Assembly (NCBI RefSeq): GCF_003605635.1
Contig: NZ_QMDW01000017.1
Location: forward strand, 1-47,850
Source of the DNA: Halonotius pteroides
GTDB lineage: Archaea; Halobacteriota; Halobacteria; Halobacteriales; Haloferacaceae
DNA: 47,850 bases
Direction: 5' to 3'
Below are positions 34,712 through 44,238 of the stretch, in pieces. Position numbers and translations under genes: made by a program. The notes beneath the pieces were generated by a model. That model saw nothing but the letters and a program-made list of their open reading frames with translations, did not search any database and was not told the origin of the DNA. Numbering within the stretch: position 1 is the stretch's first letter; each line of letters opens with the position of its first letter.

Positions 34712-35799
34712 GTTCTGATCCGTTGCTTGAAGTCGCTGATCTCTCAGTTGGCTTCGATGGCTTCGATGGCTATGCCGATGTCGTTGGTGATGTCGATCTT
34801 CGAGTCGAACGAGGAGAAATCGTCACGATTGTCGGAGAGACAGGCTGTGGTAAATCAGTTACCACAAAAGCGATCACTGGACTTCTAGAGGAACCACCTG
34901 CGCATGTAGATGGGTCTGTTGAGTTTGATGGGATGGATCTTCGGGAGCTCTCGGAAGACCAGCGAGAGAGCCTCAATGGTGATCGACTTGGAATGATCTT
35001 CCAAAATCCACTTTCAGGTCTTAATCCGGTCTTCACCATCGGCGAACAGCTCATCGATACCGCCATGTTCGGTGGCAAAAACGACGACGGAATTCTCTCT
35101 TATTTCCGACGCCGTCGTTCAACAGCTGACCGGGAGAACGCACGCGACCGTGTTGTGAAAATGCTCAGAGAGGTTCAAATGCCGGATCCCGAGGCTGTCT
35201 TAGACAGTTACCCATCGGAACTTTCGGGCGGCATGCGACAACGTGCCCTCATTGCCCAGGCTCTTCTCAACGAGCCTGATCTATTGATCGCCGATGAACC
35301 GGGCTCTGCGCTTGATGTGACTGTGCATGATCGAATTCTCTCCTTGCTCACTGATATCATTGAAGATCGCGATATGAGCATCCTCATGATTACTCACAAT
35401 CTGGGGGTCGCCCGGCAGGTCAGCGATCGGATCTATATCATGTATGGTGGTCGTATTGTCGAAACTGCACCCACCGAGGAGATCTTCGAGGAGGCTCACC
35501 ACCCCTACACCCAGGGACTGATCGCGTCTATCCCACAGCTGTCTGGAGAAGAGATGGCAGGCGGCATAGACGGCTCTGTCCCAAAATATACTGATCCACC
35601 CTCAGGGTGCCGATTCCATCCACGTTGCCCGTACGCTGACGAACAATGTCGACAGTCACCACCGCCGGAGGTTTCATTCGGAGAAGACTCTCATGCGGTC
35701 TGTGTCCGACACACAGACGATGGTACGACTCCCACAAACGAGAAGACCAAACGTCGGTTGATGAAAAACGGTAGTGTTCAAACCGGTGGTGAACGATGA
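34708..35799 (+). CDS. dppD: Dipeptide-type ABC ATPase DppD
   Basis: 363 aa. Walker A GETGCGKS (43-50), signature LSGGMRQRA, Walker B LLIADEPGSALDVT and H-loop ITHNLGV. The position after DEP is Gly rather than the usual Thr. The C-terminal oligo/dipeptide domain holds SGCRFHPRCPYADEQC, a Cys cluster known in this family to bind an iron-sulfur cluster in some members. Start and stop overlap neighbours. Confidence 0.88.
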   Translation: MSSDPLLEVADLSVGFDGFDGYADVVGDVDLRVERGEIVTIVGETGCGKSVTTKAITGLLEEPPAHVDGSVEFDGMDLRELSEDQRESLNGDRLGMIFQNPLSGLNPVFTIGEQLIDTAMFGGKNDDGILSYFRRRRSTADRENARDRVVKMLREVQMPDPEAVLDSYPSELSGGMRQRALIAQALLNEPDLLIADEPGSALDVTVHDRILSLLTDIIEDRDMSILMITHNLGVARQVSDRIYIMYGGRIVETAPTEEIFEEAHHPYTQGLIASIPQLSGEEMAGGIDGSVPKYTDPPSGCRFHPRCPYADEQCRQSPPPEVSFGEDSHAVCVRHTDDGTTPTNEKTKRRLMKNGSVQTGGER

Positions 35800-36827
35800 C
35801 GGCTCCAGTATTGGAAGTCAAGAATCTCGAGAAATACTTTGACACCAATACAGGCTGGTTTGAAAATAAACCACCAGTAAAGGCGGTTGATGGGATCTCA
35901 CTCACAGTAGATGAGGGAGAAACACTTGCCCTGATCGGAGAATCTGGGAGTGGCAAATCAACTGTCGCTGAGACGATCATTAATATTCACGAAGCCACAG
36001 GTGGGCTCATTCGGTACCAAGGTGAAGACATTACCAATCCGCTCAAAGAGCAATTGGAAACGATTCGGAGTGATATCCAACTTGTATTCCAAGATCCAAC
36101 ATCGTGCCTCAATCCACGACGGACGATCGAAAAATCACTTCGTGTTCCACTCAAAGCAACCGGTGTTGCCAAAGACAAGCGGAATCAACGCGTACAGGAA
36201 ATGCTCGAGCGGGTTGGTCTCACTGATGAGTATCTATACAAATATCCACATGAGCTGAGTGGTGGACAAAAACAACGGGTCAATATCGCCCGCGCTCTCG
36301 CAGTTGAACCACGGCTCTTACTCCTTGATGAGCCTACGAGTGCACTCGATGTATCGGTGCAAGCGAAGATCATCGATCTACTCAGGGATCTACAAGAAGA
36401 ACTTGATCTGACGTACCTATTCATCACGCATGATCTCTCAGTTGTCAGAAATTTTGCTGATGAAACAGCGGTGATGTACCTTGGAGAAATCCAAGAAAAA
36501 GGGCCAACTGAGGAGATATTCCAATCACCAAAACACCCCTACACGCGAGCCTTACTCTCCTCAATCCCCGTTACGTCGGACAGTGATGAAGAATACAGAC
36601 CGGACAGTGAACCGCTCCGTGGAGAAGTTCCCAGTCCTCGAGAAGCTCCATCTGGCTGCCGGTTACATCCACGTTGCCCACACGCCACAGAGGAATGTTC
36701 TATGCAACACCCAGACACACAGCAGGTAGACGACGTAGAAGTACAGTGTATTGCCTACAAAGAGGAATCTGAGGGTTTCGAATCATTGCTCACAGCAACC
36801 AATGACACCTCAACGGAGAGCCAATGA
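35796..36827 (+). CDS. dppF: Dipeptide-type ABC ATPase DppF
   Basis: 343 aa. Walker A GESGSGKST, signature LSGGQKQR, Walker B LLLDEPTSALDVS, H-loop ITHDLSV. C-terminal domain with SGCRLHPRCPHATEEC. Overlaps dppD at its start and the hydantoinase at its end, so the importer and the first enzyme are made from one transcript with coupled translation. Confidence 0.88.
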   Translation: MTAPVLEVKNLEKYFDTNTGWFENKPPVKAVDGISLTVDEGETLALIGESGSGKSTVAETIINIHEATGGLIRYQGEDITNPLKEQLETIRSDIQLVFQDPTSCLNPRRTIEKSLRVPLKATGVAKDKRNQRVQEMLERVGLTDEYLYKYPHELSGGQKQRVNIARALAVEPRLLLLDEPTSALDVSVQAKIIDLLRDLQEELDLTYLFITHDLSVVRNFADETAVMYLGEIQEKGPTEEIFQSPKHPYTRALLSSIPVTSDSDEEYRPDSEPLRGEVPSPREAPSGCRLHPRCPHATEECSMQHPDTQQVDDVEVQCIAYKEESEGFESLLTATNDTSTESQ

Positions 36828-38236
36828 GCGTTGATCTGAACGTAGTCGGTGGGACATTAGCAACGACCAACGGGAAACTCGATGCCGGATTTGCGGTTGA
36901 GGACGAAACAATTGTTGCCGTCGGTAAGCAAAAAAAGTTGCCGACCGCAGATCAAACCCTCGATGTAGACGGACAACTTGTCCTTCCTGGGATAGTTGAT
37001 CCGCACGTACATATTGACGGCTTCAATTCAATCGACACCTACAAAACTGGAACTGCCGCAGCAGCAAAAGGCGGAATTACGACGGTTATCAATTTCGCAT
37101 GGCAGACATGGAACGGAGAACGCAGTGATGATTCCGATGACGCTGTGTGGATGGACGAGGGATCATTACATACGGCGATCGAACGGCAAAAACAGAAGGC
37201 TACCGAGTCGTATGTCGATTATGGACTCCATGCGACGGTCACAGCAGAAGACCCGTCAGTAGTGGATGAATTTGAATCGGTTGTCGAAGGTGGAATCCCG
37301 ACGTTCAAATTCTTCACCGCCTACGATATTGCTGTCTCTAACGGGTTCTTACAAGTCGCATTTGACCGACTCGCCGAGCTTGATGCTGTGGCTGTCTTAC
37401 ACACAGAAGATACCTCGGTCTGTCAGGCACTGACTGAAAAACAACAAGAAGAAGGCCGAGGTTCAGCTACGGATTATCCAGAAGCACGGCCAGATTACAC
37501 GGAGGCGATGGCCCTTTCAGATGCCGCTGCAGTAGCTGAGGCAACTGGATGTCAGTATTACGGGATCCACACCTCTTCTGATGCAGCTGCCACTGCACTG
37601 GCAGCAGTCCGCGAAGACGGCAGTCAATTCCGGGGTGAAACATGTACCCACTATACGACATTGACTGAGGAAGCCTACGGTGAGCAGGGAACACTCGCAC
37701 TCCAATCACCACCGTTACGAACACAGGAAGATGTGGATGCGATGTTCAAACATCTGCGAGAAGGCCCACTCAGCGTCGTCTCAACTGATCATGTCGCTTC
37801 AACGCGTGCTGACAAAACAGTTGATAACTGGTGGGACTGCTCGTTTGGCGTCAACAGTCTGCAAACAAGTCTTCCAGTGTTTCATGATGAGGTCATCAAT
37901 CGACGAGGACACAGTTACAAATTCCTCGTCGATGCCATGGCCCGAACCCCAGCAAACACCTTCGGGCTTCCAAATAAAGGCCGACTGACCGTCGGCGCAG
38001 ACGCAGACTTCGTTGTATTCGATCCTAATGAAACGTATACGATTTCAGCCGGCGAGAACGAATCTCAGGCCGATTACTCAGTGTATGAAGGCCGAGAGGT
38101 AACAGGCCGAGTAAAACAAACGTATCTCCGAGGGAACTGCATTGTTGATGAGACAGGCATTGTGGCCGATCCAGGCTATGGTGAGTTCCGTGAACGTCCG
38201 GTTCCAAACTGGGGGCCACAGGAGACCCATCGATGA
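36824..38236 (+). CDS. Dihydropyrimidinase/hydantoinase-family cyclic amidohydrolase
   Basis: 470 aa of the amidohydrolase superfamily, which opens cyclic ureides such as hydantoins, dihydropyrimidines or allantoin. The dinuclear metal ligands are all present: His61 and His63 (DPHVHIDG), Lys162 (TFKFFTAYD, the carboxylated Lys), His193 (LHTED), His249 (GIHTSS) and Asp322 (STDHV). The C-terminal part has the usual GADADFVVFDPNE strand before the small beta domain. Overlap of 4 nt with dppF and with the next gene. Substrate cannot be fixed from sequence. Confidence 0.85.
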   Translation: MSVDLNVVGGTLATTNGKLDAGFAVEDETIVAVGKQKKLPTADQTLDVDGQLVLPGIVDPHVHIDGFNSIDTYKTGTAAAAKGGITTVINFAWQTWNGERSDDSDDAVWMDEGSLHTAIERQKQKATESYVDYGLHATVTAEDPSVVDEFESVVEGGIPTFKFFTAYDIAVSNGFLQVAFDRLAELDAVAVLHTEDTSVCQALTEKQQEEGRGSATDYPEARPDYTEAMALSDAAAVAEATGCQYYGIHTSSDAAATALAAVREDGSQFRGETCTHYTTLTEEAYGEQGTLALQSPPLRTQEDVDAMFKHLREGPLSVVSTDHVASTRADKTVDNWWDCSFGVNSLQTSLPVFHDEVINRRGHSYKFLVDAMARTPANTFGLPNKGRLTVGADADFVVFDPNETYTISAGENESQADYSVYEGREVTGRVKQTYLRGNCIVDETGIVADPGYGEFRERPVPNWGPQETHR

Positions 38237-39489
38237 CCGGCGATCTCATCATCGATGGTGATGCGCTTCGAGAGGATATCGAACAAACGGCCGAATTCGG
38301 GGGTATAAAGGCACCAGAGGGCCGTGGTCGGACGGCCCTCCCAGCCGACGAAGCAAATCAGAAGGCTCGGGATTATTTCGTCGATCGGTGTAAAGCCGCT
38401 GGGCTCGATATCACCATCGACCCGGTCGGGAATATCGTCGGCCGGTGGACTCCCGCAAGTGCTGATCCCGAAAGCGCAGCTGTGGCCGCAGGAAGCCACT
38501 TAGATTCAGTTCCTCGCGGAGGGATCTTCGATGGCCCACTTGGAGTTTTTGCGGCGTTGGAAAGTGTGCGTGCGATCCAGCGAAGCAAGATATCGCCACA
38601 GCGGCCAATCGAAGTTGTCTCATTCACCGGAGAAGAAGGAACCCGATTTGCAGAAGGCGTTCTCGGTTCGACCGTCGCCGCTGGAAAGGCCAGTGTTGAT
38701 GAGATGTTGTCGCAGACCGATGGCGAAATAACGTTGGAAGCTGCCCTGAAAAATATCGGATATTACGGCTCCGATCGAATCAATGCCAACAGATGGGATA
38801 GCTGGCTTGAACTGCATATTGAGCAAACAACGCGTCTTGAAGACGCAGGTGTTCCACTGGGAGTTGTTACGGATATAACCGGCACTGCACGGTGTCACGT
38901 GACGCTCACAGGACACCCAGACCATGCAGGCACCACAGCGATGGATGAACGGCAGGATGCACTCACTGCAGCGAGTGAGCTTGTCCTCGCCGTAGAAAGC
39001 CACGCTGGTGACATTGCGTCAAGTGGGAGTGAGACTGCTGTCGGTACAGTCGGTCATCTCACGCCGGAACCAAATACGGTGAATGTTGTCCCTGGTGAGG
39101 TGTCTCTTCGGATCGATCTCCGATCAACCAAGCAGTCTGAGATAACATCACAACTTGAGCACGTTCAAGCCAAACTCACCGAGATCGAGGCCAACCGACC
39201 GATCTCGACGACGTTCACATGTGATTACGATATCCCACCAACGCCACTGTCCGACCGCTGCAGAGCCACTGTCAAGCAGGCCAGTGAGGATCACCAGGTG
39301 AACACAATTGATGTCCACTCCGGTGCAGGTCACGATACGATGCAGATCGCTGACGTAACTGACGCGGCACTGCTGTTTGTGGCCTCTGAAAACGGATACT
39401 CCCATTCACCGAAAGAGAAGGCTGAGTGGGAAGATTGCACTGCAGCCACACAAATCCTTGCAGCCTCGATTGCACAGCTTGCGAAATAA
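38233..39489 (+). CDS. M20-family amidase, N-carbamoyl-L-amino-acid hydrolase / allantoate amidohydrolase type
   Basis: 418 aa zinc-dependent hydrolase. Metal site: His89 (GSHLDSV), Asp100 (GGIFDGPLG), Glu134-Glu135 (FTGEEGTRF), His195 (LELHIEQ) and a late His in SGAGHDTMQIA. GGIFDGPLGV and LHIEQ are hallmarks of carbamoyl-amino-acid and allantoate hydrolases. After ring opening by the preceding enzyme it would remove the carbamoyl group, giving ammonia, CO2 and an amino acid. A 9-bp perfect hairpin is at 38317-38340. Confidence 0.85.
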   Translation: MTGDLIIDGDALREDIEQTAEFGGIKAPEGRGRTALPADEANQKARDYFVDRCKAAGLDITIDPVGNIVGRWTPASADPESAAVAAGSHLDSVPRGGIFDGPLGVFAALESVRAIQRSKISPQRPIEVVSFTGEEGTRFAEGVLGSTVAAGKASVDEMLSQTDGEITLEAALKNIGYYGSDRINANRWDSWLELHIEQTTRLEDAGVPLGVVTDITGTARCHVTLTGHPDHAGTTAMDERQDALTAASELVLAVESHAGDIASSGSETAVGTVGHLTPEPNTVNVVPGEVSLRIDLRSTKQSEITSQLEHVQAKLTEIEANRPISTTFTCDYDIPPTPLSDRCRATVKQASEDHQVNTIDVHSGAGHDTMQIADVTDAALLFVASENGYSHSPKEKAEWEDCTAATQILAASIAQLAK

Positions 39490-39513
39490 CCCAACTCAAA
39501 AAATCCAATCACA

Positions 39514-39930
39514 ATGATACAAATTGAAGTTAACGACACAGAATTCGAGGCAGAATTACACGACAACCAAGCTCCAGAATCAGTCAAAGCGGTTCAGGAG
39601 TTCCTTCCATTAGAATCAGAACTCATGCATGTTCGATGGAGTGGAATTGCGACATGGATCAATATCGATGAGATTGATCTCCCCGAGATCCCTAGAGAAA
39701 ACCATACAGTCTATCCCTCACGTGGAGAGCTCTTGTTGTACCCTGGATATCGGAACGAACAGGAAATTCTTGTCCCGTGTGGGCCAACCTGTTTCAAAAG
39801 CCCAGCTGGGGAACTTGCAGGCAATCACTTCGCGACAATTGATGCCACCGCCTCAGAACTCAAACAGATTGAGGAAGCCACTCTTCAAAATGGGGCGTAT
39901 GATGTGACGATCCAGGAGGTGCAAGCATGA
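39514..39930 (+). CDS. DUF3830-family cyclophilin-like protein
   Basis: 138 aa. DUF3830 proteins have a cyclophilin-like barrel and are often encoded beside hydantoinase or ureide genes, with no known reaction. Here HVRWSGIATWINI, YPSRGELLLYPGY and CGPTCFKSPAGELAGNHFATI match the family pattern. The Cys/Gly-rich GPTCFKSP stretch could be a binding loop. It is 24 nt after the M20 gene and overlaps the dehydrogenase by 4 nt, so it is part of the operon. Confidence 0.7.
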   Translation: MIQIEVNDTEFEAELHDNQAPESVKAVQEFLPLESELMHVRWSGIATWINIDEIDLPEIPRENHTVYPSRGELLLYPGYRNEQEILVPCGPTCFKSPAGELAGNHFATIDATASELKQIEEATLQNGAYDVTIQEVQA

Positions 39931-40835
39931 CTGATATCGTTGTGCTTCATGACAAAATCCACGGACTTGATCCAGAGGACTATGCTGAGACGATTCGTGA
40001 GGCCTGTCCAGATCAAGAAGTGGCGGTAGCCTATACCCCAGATCAACGGGAGAGGTATGTGACAGACGCATCGGTGGCCACCGGGTATCAAATCGACCCA
40101 GAACTCGTCAAGAAGTCTGATACATTGGAGGTCTTCGCCTGTACTTTTGCTGGCACTGACCACCTGCCACTAAATGTGCTCAACGATGCGAATGTCACCG
40201 TGACAAATGCATCAGGTGTTCACGGCCCGAATATCGCTGAGCAAGTGCTTGGATACATTCTCTCTGATGTCAGAAATCTTCGGCAAGCGTGGGAGCAAAA
40301 CGAACGCGGAGAGTGGAACCACTTCCAAGGGGGAGAACTGCGAGGGGCAACGGCAACCGTTGTCGGCATGGGGCCGATTGGGACGGAAATTATTGCTCGG
40401 CTCAATGATTTCGGTGTCAACACTATCGGCATCCGATATACACCTGATAAACCGGGTAATGCCGATGAAATCGTCGGGTATGACCAAACGCTGGATGCCG
40501 CTACTCGGAGCGACTACCTCATACTCGCCTGTCCACTAACAGAAACAACGGACCATCTCATTGATGAACAAGTGTTCAATGGGCTTCCCACTGATGCTAT
40601 GCTTATCAATGTCGCCCGAGGGCCAGTTGTCGATACAGATGCGTTGGTATCGGCTCTCCGCGGGAATGATATCCAAAATGCAGCGCTTGATGTCACTGAT
40701 CCTGAGCCACTCCCTAGAGATCACCCCCTTTGGGATCTACAAAACTGTCTGATTACACCCCACAATGCGGGCCATACCCCCAAGTATTGGAATCGCTGCA
40801 CGGACATTCTTGTTGATGCGATTGACGATCTCTAA
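39927..40835 (+). CDS. D-2-hydroxyacid dehydrogenase
   Basis: 302 aa NAD(P)-dependent oxidoreductase. Cofactor loop VVGMGPIGTEI, then catalytic Arg in INVARGPVVD, Glu in DPEPLPRDHPLW and His in ITPHNAGHT. It interconverts a 2-hydroxy acid and a 2-oxo acid, perhaps the carbon skeleton left after deamination of the amino acid released upstream. It is the last gene of the overlapping series. Confidence 0.85.
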   Translation: MTDIVVLHDKIHGLDPEDYAETIREACPDQEVAVAYTPDQRERYVTDASVATGYQIDPELVKKSDTLEVFACTFAGTDHLPLNVLNDANVTVTNASGVHGPNIAEQVLGYILSDVRNLRQAWEQNERGEWNHFQGGELRGATATVVGMGPIGTEIIARLNDFGVNTIGIRYTPDKPGNADEIVGYDQTLDAATRSDYLILACPLTETTDHLIDEQVFNGLPTDAMLINVARGPVVDTDALVSALRGNDIQNAALDVTDPEPLPRDHPLWDLQNCLITPHNAGHTPKYWNRCTDILVDAIDDL

Positions 40836-41034
40836 ATCCAATTCCAATAAACGACATACAGTGTAGAGGTACCCTCAATTTTTGTTGGATTTCTCTTGAG
40901 GGAGACTCACGGAGGTTTTCTGCTTACGAAAATTCGAACCCCATTTGAGAACACCCGCTCAGATTTCTGACTAATATAAGGGAATACCAATAGGTAGAAC
41001 CATTACTTACAAATAAAAGAGTACCGACAACAAG

Positions 41035-41042
41035 TATATTTA
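41035..41042 (+). promoter_or_regulatory. TATA-like box of the P450 gene
   Basis: TATATTTA ends 22 nt before ATG 41065. It indicates that the P450 can be transcribed independently of the operon, from a leaderless start. Confidence 0.5.
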
Positions 41043-41064
41043 CTTTTGGTTTAGTTAGGTAGTC

Positions 41065-42267
41065 ATGTCAGAAGCTTCGGCGGGAGACGATTTCGAAGTG
41101 TATGAATCTGCACCAACTCCACTGAAAACAAAGGCTGGCCTCCATGACCCATTTGGTTGGTACAAAAAAATGCGGAGTCAATCTTCGGTTCATTATGATA
41201 GCCAACGGGAGGTGTATGATGTATTTGGGTTTCAACAAGTGAAAAATGGCCTGCAGAATGATTATCTCGCCCGTAAGAGCTTGGCTGATGATTCAAATCG
41301 GACAACCTCCTTTTCGTATATTGACAATGCCATCGTATGGATGGATGGCACACAACACAACCGTTCAAAAGGTGAATTCTTCAAATACTTTCGTCCAGGC
41401 GAAATCAACGAGTTCGAAAATACGATCAGAGAGCTCACAACAAATCAACTTGACCAAGCAGTAGCGAACGGGACGGACTTTGATTTTGTCAGTGAGATCG
41501 CTGAGCCCCTTCCACTACGTGTTATTATGCGTATGGTTGGAGTCCCCGATGATGATTTAGACAAAGTGATAGAATGGTTGTTGACTTTCAGAGAAGTAAC
41601 ATATAGTGAATTCAGTGACTTTGATAGCCAACAGCCAGAACGGCTATCTAACGTCGTTGATTACTTTAGTGACCTCGTCGATTCACGGCGAGCAAACCCA
41701 CAAGATGATTTGATATCCAAGTTGATCGCAGATGAGGAGTTAGATGATATCACCATCGGCTCTAATGCGTTCAATTTCATTTTAGCAGGACAAGGTACCC
41801 TAACGTCATTACTTGCAAACAGCATTTACATATTAGATAAATTCGATTACTATTCGGGTATAGATCAATCCCAAGTTGATGTTGTTTTAGAGGAGATTCT
41901 TCGGTACCGATCACCACTACAAGCACGAGCCCGAAAAACAGACCGGCAAACCCAGATTGGGGATATGAGCATCCCACAATGTGAAACAGTGATTCTTTGG
42001 ATTGGCTCAGCGAACAGAGATCCCGACGTCTTTGAGAATCCAGATACATTTATTCCGGAACGAAACCCTGACCATATTGCCTTTGGGAGTGGGTCACACA
42101 CTTGTATCGGTGCCCCATTGGCACGGTTGGAAGCATCAATTATCCTCAAGACCTTGTTTGATTACTTCGAGGACATAACCGTTCGTGATTCCTATATTCC
42201 TTTAGCGAAACCTTCTGACTTAGGATTTGAAAAATTGCCTGTGAAAACAGAACCAAAAGAACCGTAG
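41065..42267 (+). CDS. Cytochrome P450
   Basis: 400 aa soluble P450. Heme ligand Cys347 in FGSGSHTCIGAPLARLE, ExxR motif Glu277-Arg280 (EEILRYRSP), PERF-like FIPERNP. The I-helix reads AGQGT (241-245): the usual acidic residue before Thr is Gly244, so proton delivery may be unusual. No ferredoxin or reductase is adjacent. It lies 229 bp after the hydroxyacid dehydrogenase with its own TATA box. It could hydroxylate or dealkylate the compound whose breakdown the operon performs, or be unrelated. Confidence 0.85.
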   Translation: MSEASAGDDFEVYESAPTPLKTKAGLHDPFGWYKKMRSQSSVHYDSQREVYDVFGFQQVKNGLQNDYLARKSLADDSNRTTSFSYIDNAIVWMDGTQHNRSKGEFFKYFRPGEINEFENTIRELTTNQLDQAVANGTDFDFVSEIAEPLPLRVIMRMVGVPDDDLDKVIEWLLTFREVTYSEFSDFDSQQPERLSNVVDYFSDLVDSRRANPQDDLISKLIADEELDDITIGSNAFNFILAGQGTLTSLLANSIYILDKFDYYSGIDQSQVDVVLEEILRYRSPLQARARKTDRQTQIGDMSIPQCETVILWIGSANRDPDVFENPDTFIPERNPDHIAFGSGSHTCIGAPLARLEASIILKTLFDYFEDITVRDSYIPLAKPSDLGFEKLPVKTEPKEP

Positions 42268-42507
42268 CTTCTAGAGAGCGTGTCATAGAAACGGTCTCAT
42301 AGGGTGAGTTCACAGGTTCGGCATCTTGATTCCTACAAACCACCAAATATTTGATATATTGACCAACAGAGAGACGCTGACGTCGTGAATGGGCATCATA
42401 AACTGGGTTCTAAAATAGTCGCATCTGTGACGAATATGCAGCACTGATTGGGCTCACTCTCAGTAGTTCATGACACGATGGATGCTGAACCTGTACCCGG
42501 AACTCCC

Positions 42508-42540
42508 GACGATGGCCCCGCCTTGGCGGAGGCCATCGTC
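42508..42540. repeat. Hairpin near the transposase start
   Basis: Arms GACGATGGCC and GGCCATCGTC enclose an inner CCGCC-tt-GGCGG stem, giving about 15 bp with a single bulge. It overlaps the first codons and could block ribosome access. Confidence 0.8.
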
Positions 42541-42968
42541 ATTCACGCACAAACTCTGTGAGACTGCTGACCACCTCTGGCGTGTCCTTTCGACAGTCTC
42601 AATTCCCGTTGCTCCGCTTACTGACAACCGCCAGCAGCACAAGGTAACGTACGATACTGAGTCGATAGCACGAATCTACATCTATCAGACCATCTACGAC
42701 CTCGCGCAAAGCGAGGTCGCAGATCGACTTCAGAACAGGCCAGCATTGCTCAAAGGATTTGAACTGGATGAAGCACCGAGCCAACAAGACATCTCATACG
42801 CTTTGAAACAGTTTAACGATCAGACAAAAGCAACGTTAGAAGCCGCAGCAACGGGTATTGCACGAGAGGCACGTGAACACGACATTATTTCTGATGTGCT
42901 TGTTCCAATCGATTTAGAAGAGGATACGACCGCCGACACCGATGGCTGTGAAGACGAGGAGTCACTGT

Positions 42969-42988
42969 CTCGCGCACATGTGCGCGAG
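42969..42988. repeat. 20-bp perfect palindrome in the transposase gene
   Basis: CTCGCGCACATGTGCGCGAG, 10-bp arms without spacer, inside the coding sequence. Confidence 0.85.
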
Positions 42989-43621
42989 CACGGTGGCAAG
43001 GTTGTTGAATTGGCTCGAAAACACGGATTCGGTGAGTTTGACTCTGATAGAGCTGAAAATAGAATCTACGAGGATGAACAGATTCTCGATCTGTTCGCCT
43101 CGGCATGTCTCACACAGGGGAGTGCCCATTCAGAAGGCGAAGCTGGCTGGTTTCTCGAAGATAACGACACCTGCGACGACTCAACGCTACTCCGAGTAAT
43201 CAAGCAGTTTGCAACGCCAGCTGATCAAGAGGTACCGTTCTCTCTTCAGGAAATGCAGATTGAGGATATTGTCGCATTCACAGCGATGTTTCGGGATTAT
43301 TTGATGGACAGCTTCGATTCAGTAACCGAGAATGTTCTTCAAACAATCCGGCACGAAGATCCATTCGACGACCGCCACGCCGTGGCGGCCGTCGATTTCA
43401 CACACATTCCCTACCACGTCTGGCCATGGATCGACAAGGATAACGAGATTCCGAAGGCGACGTATCCACCGATGGTCAGTGGCTATATTGATGATGGTGA
43501 GTTGAAACACGGGTACATGTTTGCGACGATTACAATCGTCGGAAACGATGCTCCGATAATGCTGGGCATTGAGCCGGTGAAGGAACACTCGAAGTGGGAG
43601 CCAGCAGATGCGCCAGCAGAT

Positions 43622-43654
43622 TCGAAAGCAGACGTGGTGCCCGTCTGCTTTCGA
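43622..43654. repeat. 13-bp inverted repeat at the transposase frameshift
   Basis: TCGAAAGCAGACG and its exact complement around a 7-nt loop (tggtgcc). The loop holds the apparent one-base deletion. Confidence 0.85.
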
Positions 43655-44238
43655 GGGCCGAACAGTACGTTGATCTTGATGAAGTGCTGTTAGACCGAGG
43701 GTTCTACGCACGGCATGTTCGTGCAGAAATCAACGGTCGTGGCTTGGTGTACACGATGCCGGTACCGAAGTACGAATCAGACTACGAGATGATCAGGGAA
43801 ATCAAGAGCAAGGAAGGAGTTGACGCAGCTGTCAAACACGACGTTCCCGTCGGGATCGACGGCAACGTCGATCACACCACAGAGTACCTCTACGTTCCAG
43901 CAACCAACGAGGAAGCAACTGGAGACTACGCAGTATTCGTAACGAATCGTGACCACGTCGCTCCCGAAGAAATCACTCATGTCACTAACAGCCACCGGCG
44001 TCGTTGGGATATCGAAAATCAGTACAAGTCAGTAAAATCGTTTCTCCCGAAAACCTCGTCAAAGGACTACCGCATACGGTTGTTCACGTTCACGTTCGCA
44101 TCGCTGTTGTACAATCTGTGGCGGCTCACTGACTACCTGCTGAAAGTGGGCATGGATCGAGAGATTCGCTCACAGCCAGTCGTGACCGCCAGGACATTCG
44201 TCCGGGCGGTCGGTAACTCACTTCCAAAGGCCGGATAA

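Larger units (their letters stand above)
42470..44238 (+). pseudogene. DDE transposase of a haloarchaeal IS, frameshifted
   Basis: The first frame (42470-about 43637) contains Asp309 (AVAAVDFTHIP); the second (to 44238) continues with VDLDEVLLDRGFYARHV, IGRRRW-like HRRRWDIENQYKSVK and the final helix. A one-base deletion near 43637 separates the halves, inside a 13-bp perfect inverted repeat. All three DDE residues are present across the two frames. The layout D, LDRGFY, RRW-E resembles ISH3-type transposases, but I cannot place the family. No terminal inverted repeats or target duplication were found, so element ends are undefined. Confidence 0.7.

Noticed and set aside
38317-38340. 9-bp perfect hairpin in the M20 gene as a regulatory element
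   Set aside because: A single GC-rich hairpin early in the coding sequence; kept only as a reminder that such hairpins also occur outside IS genes.
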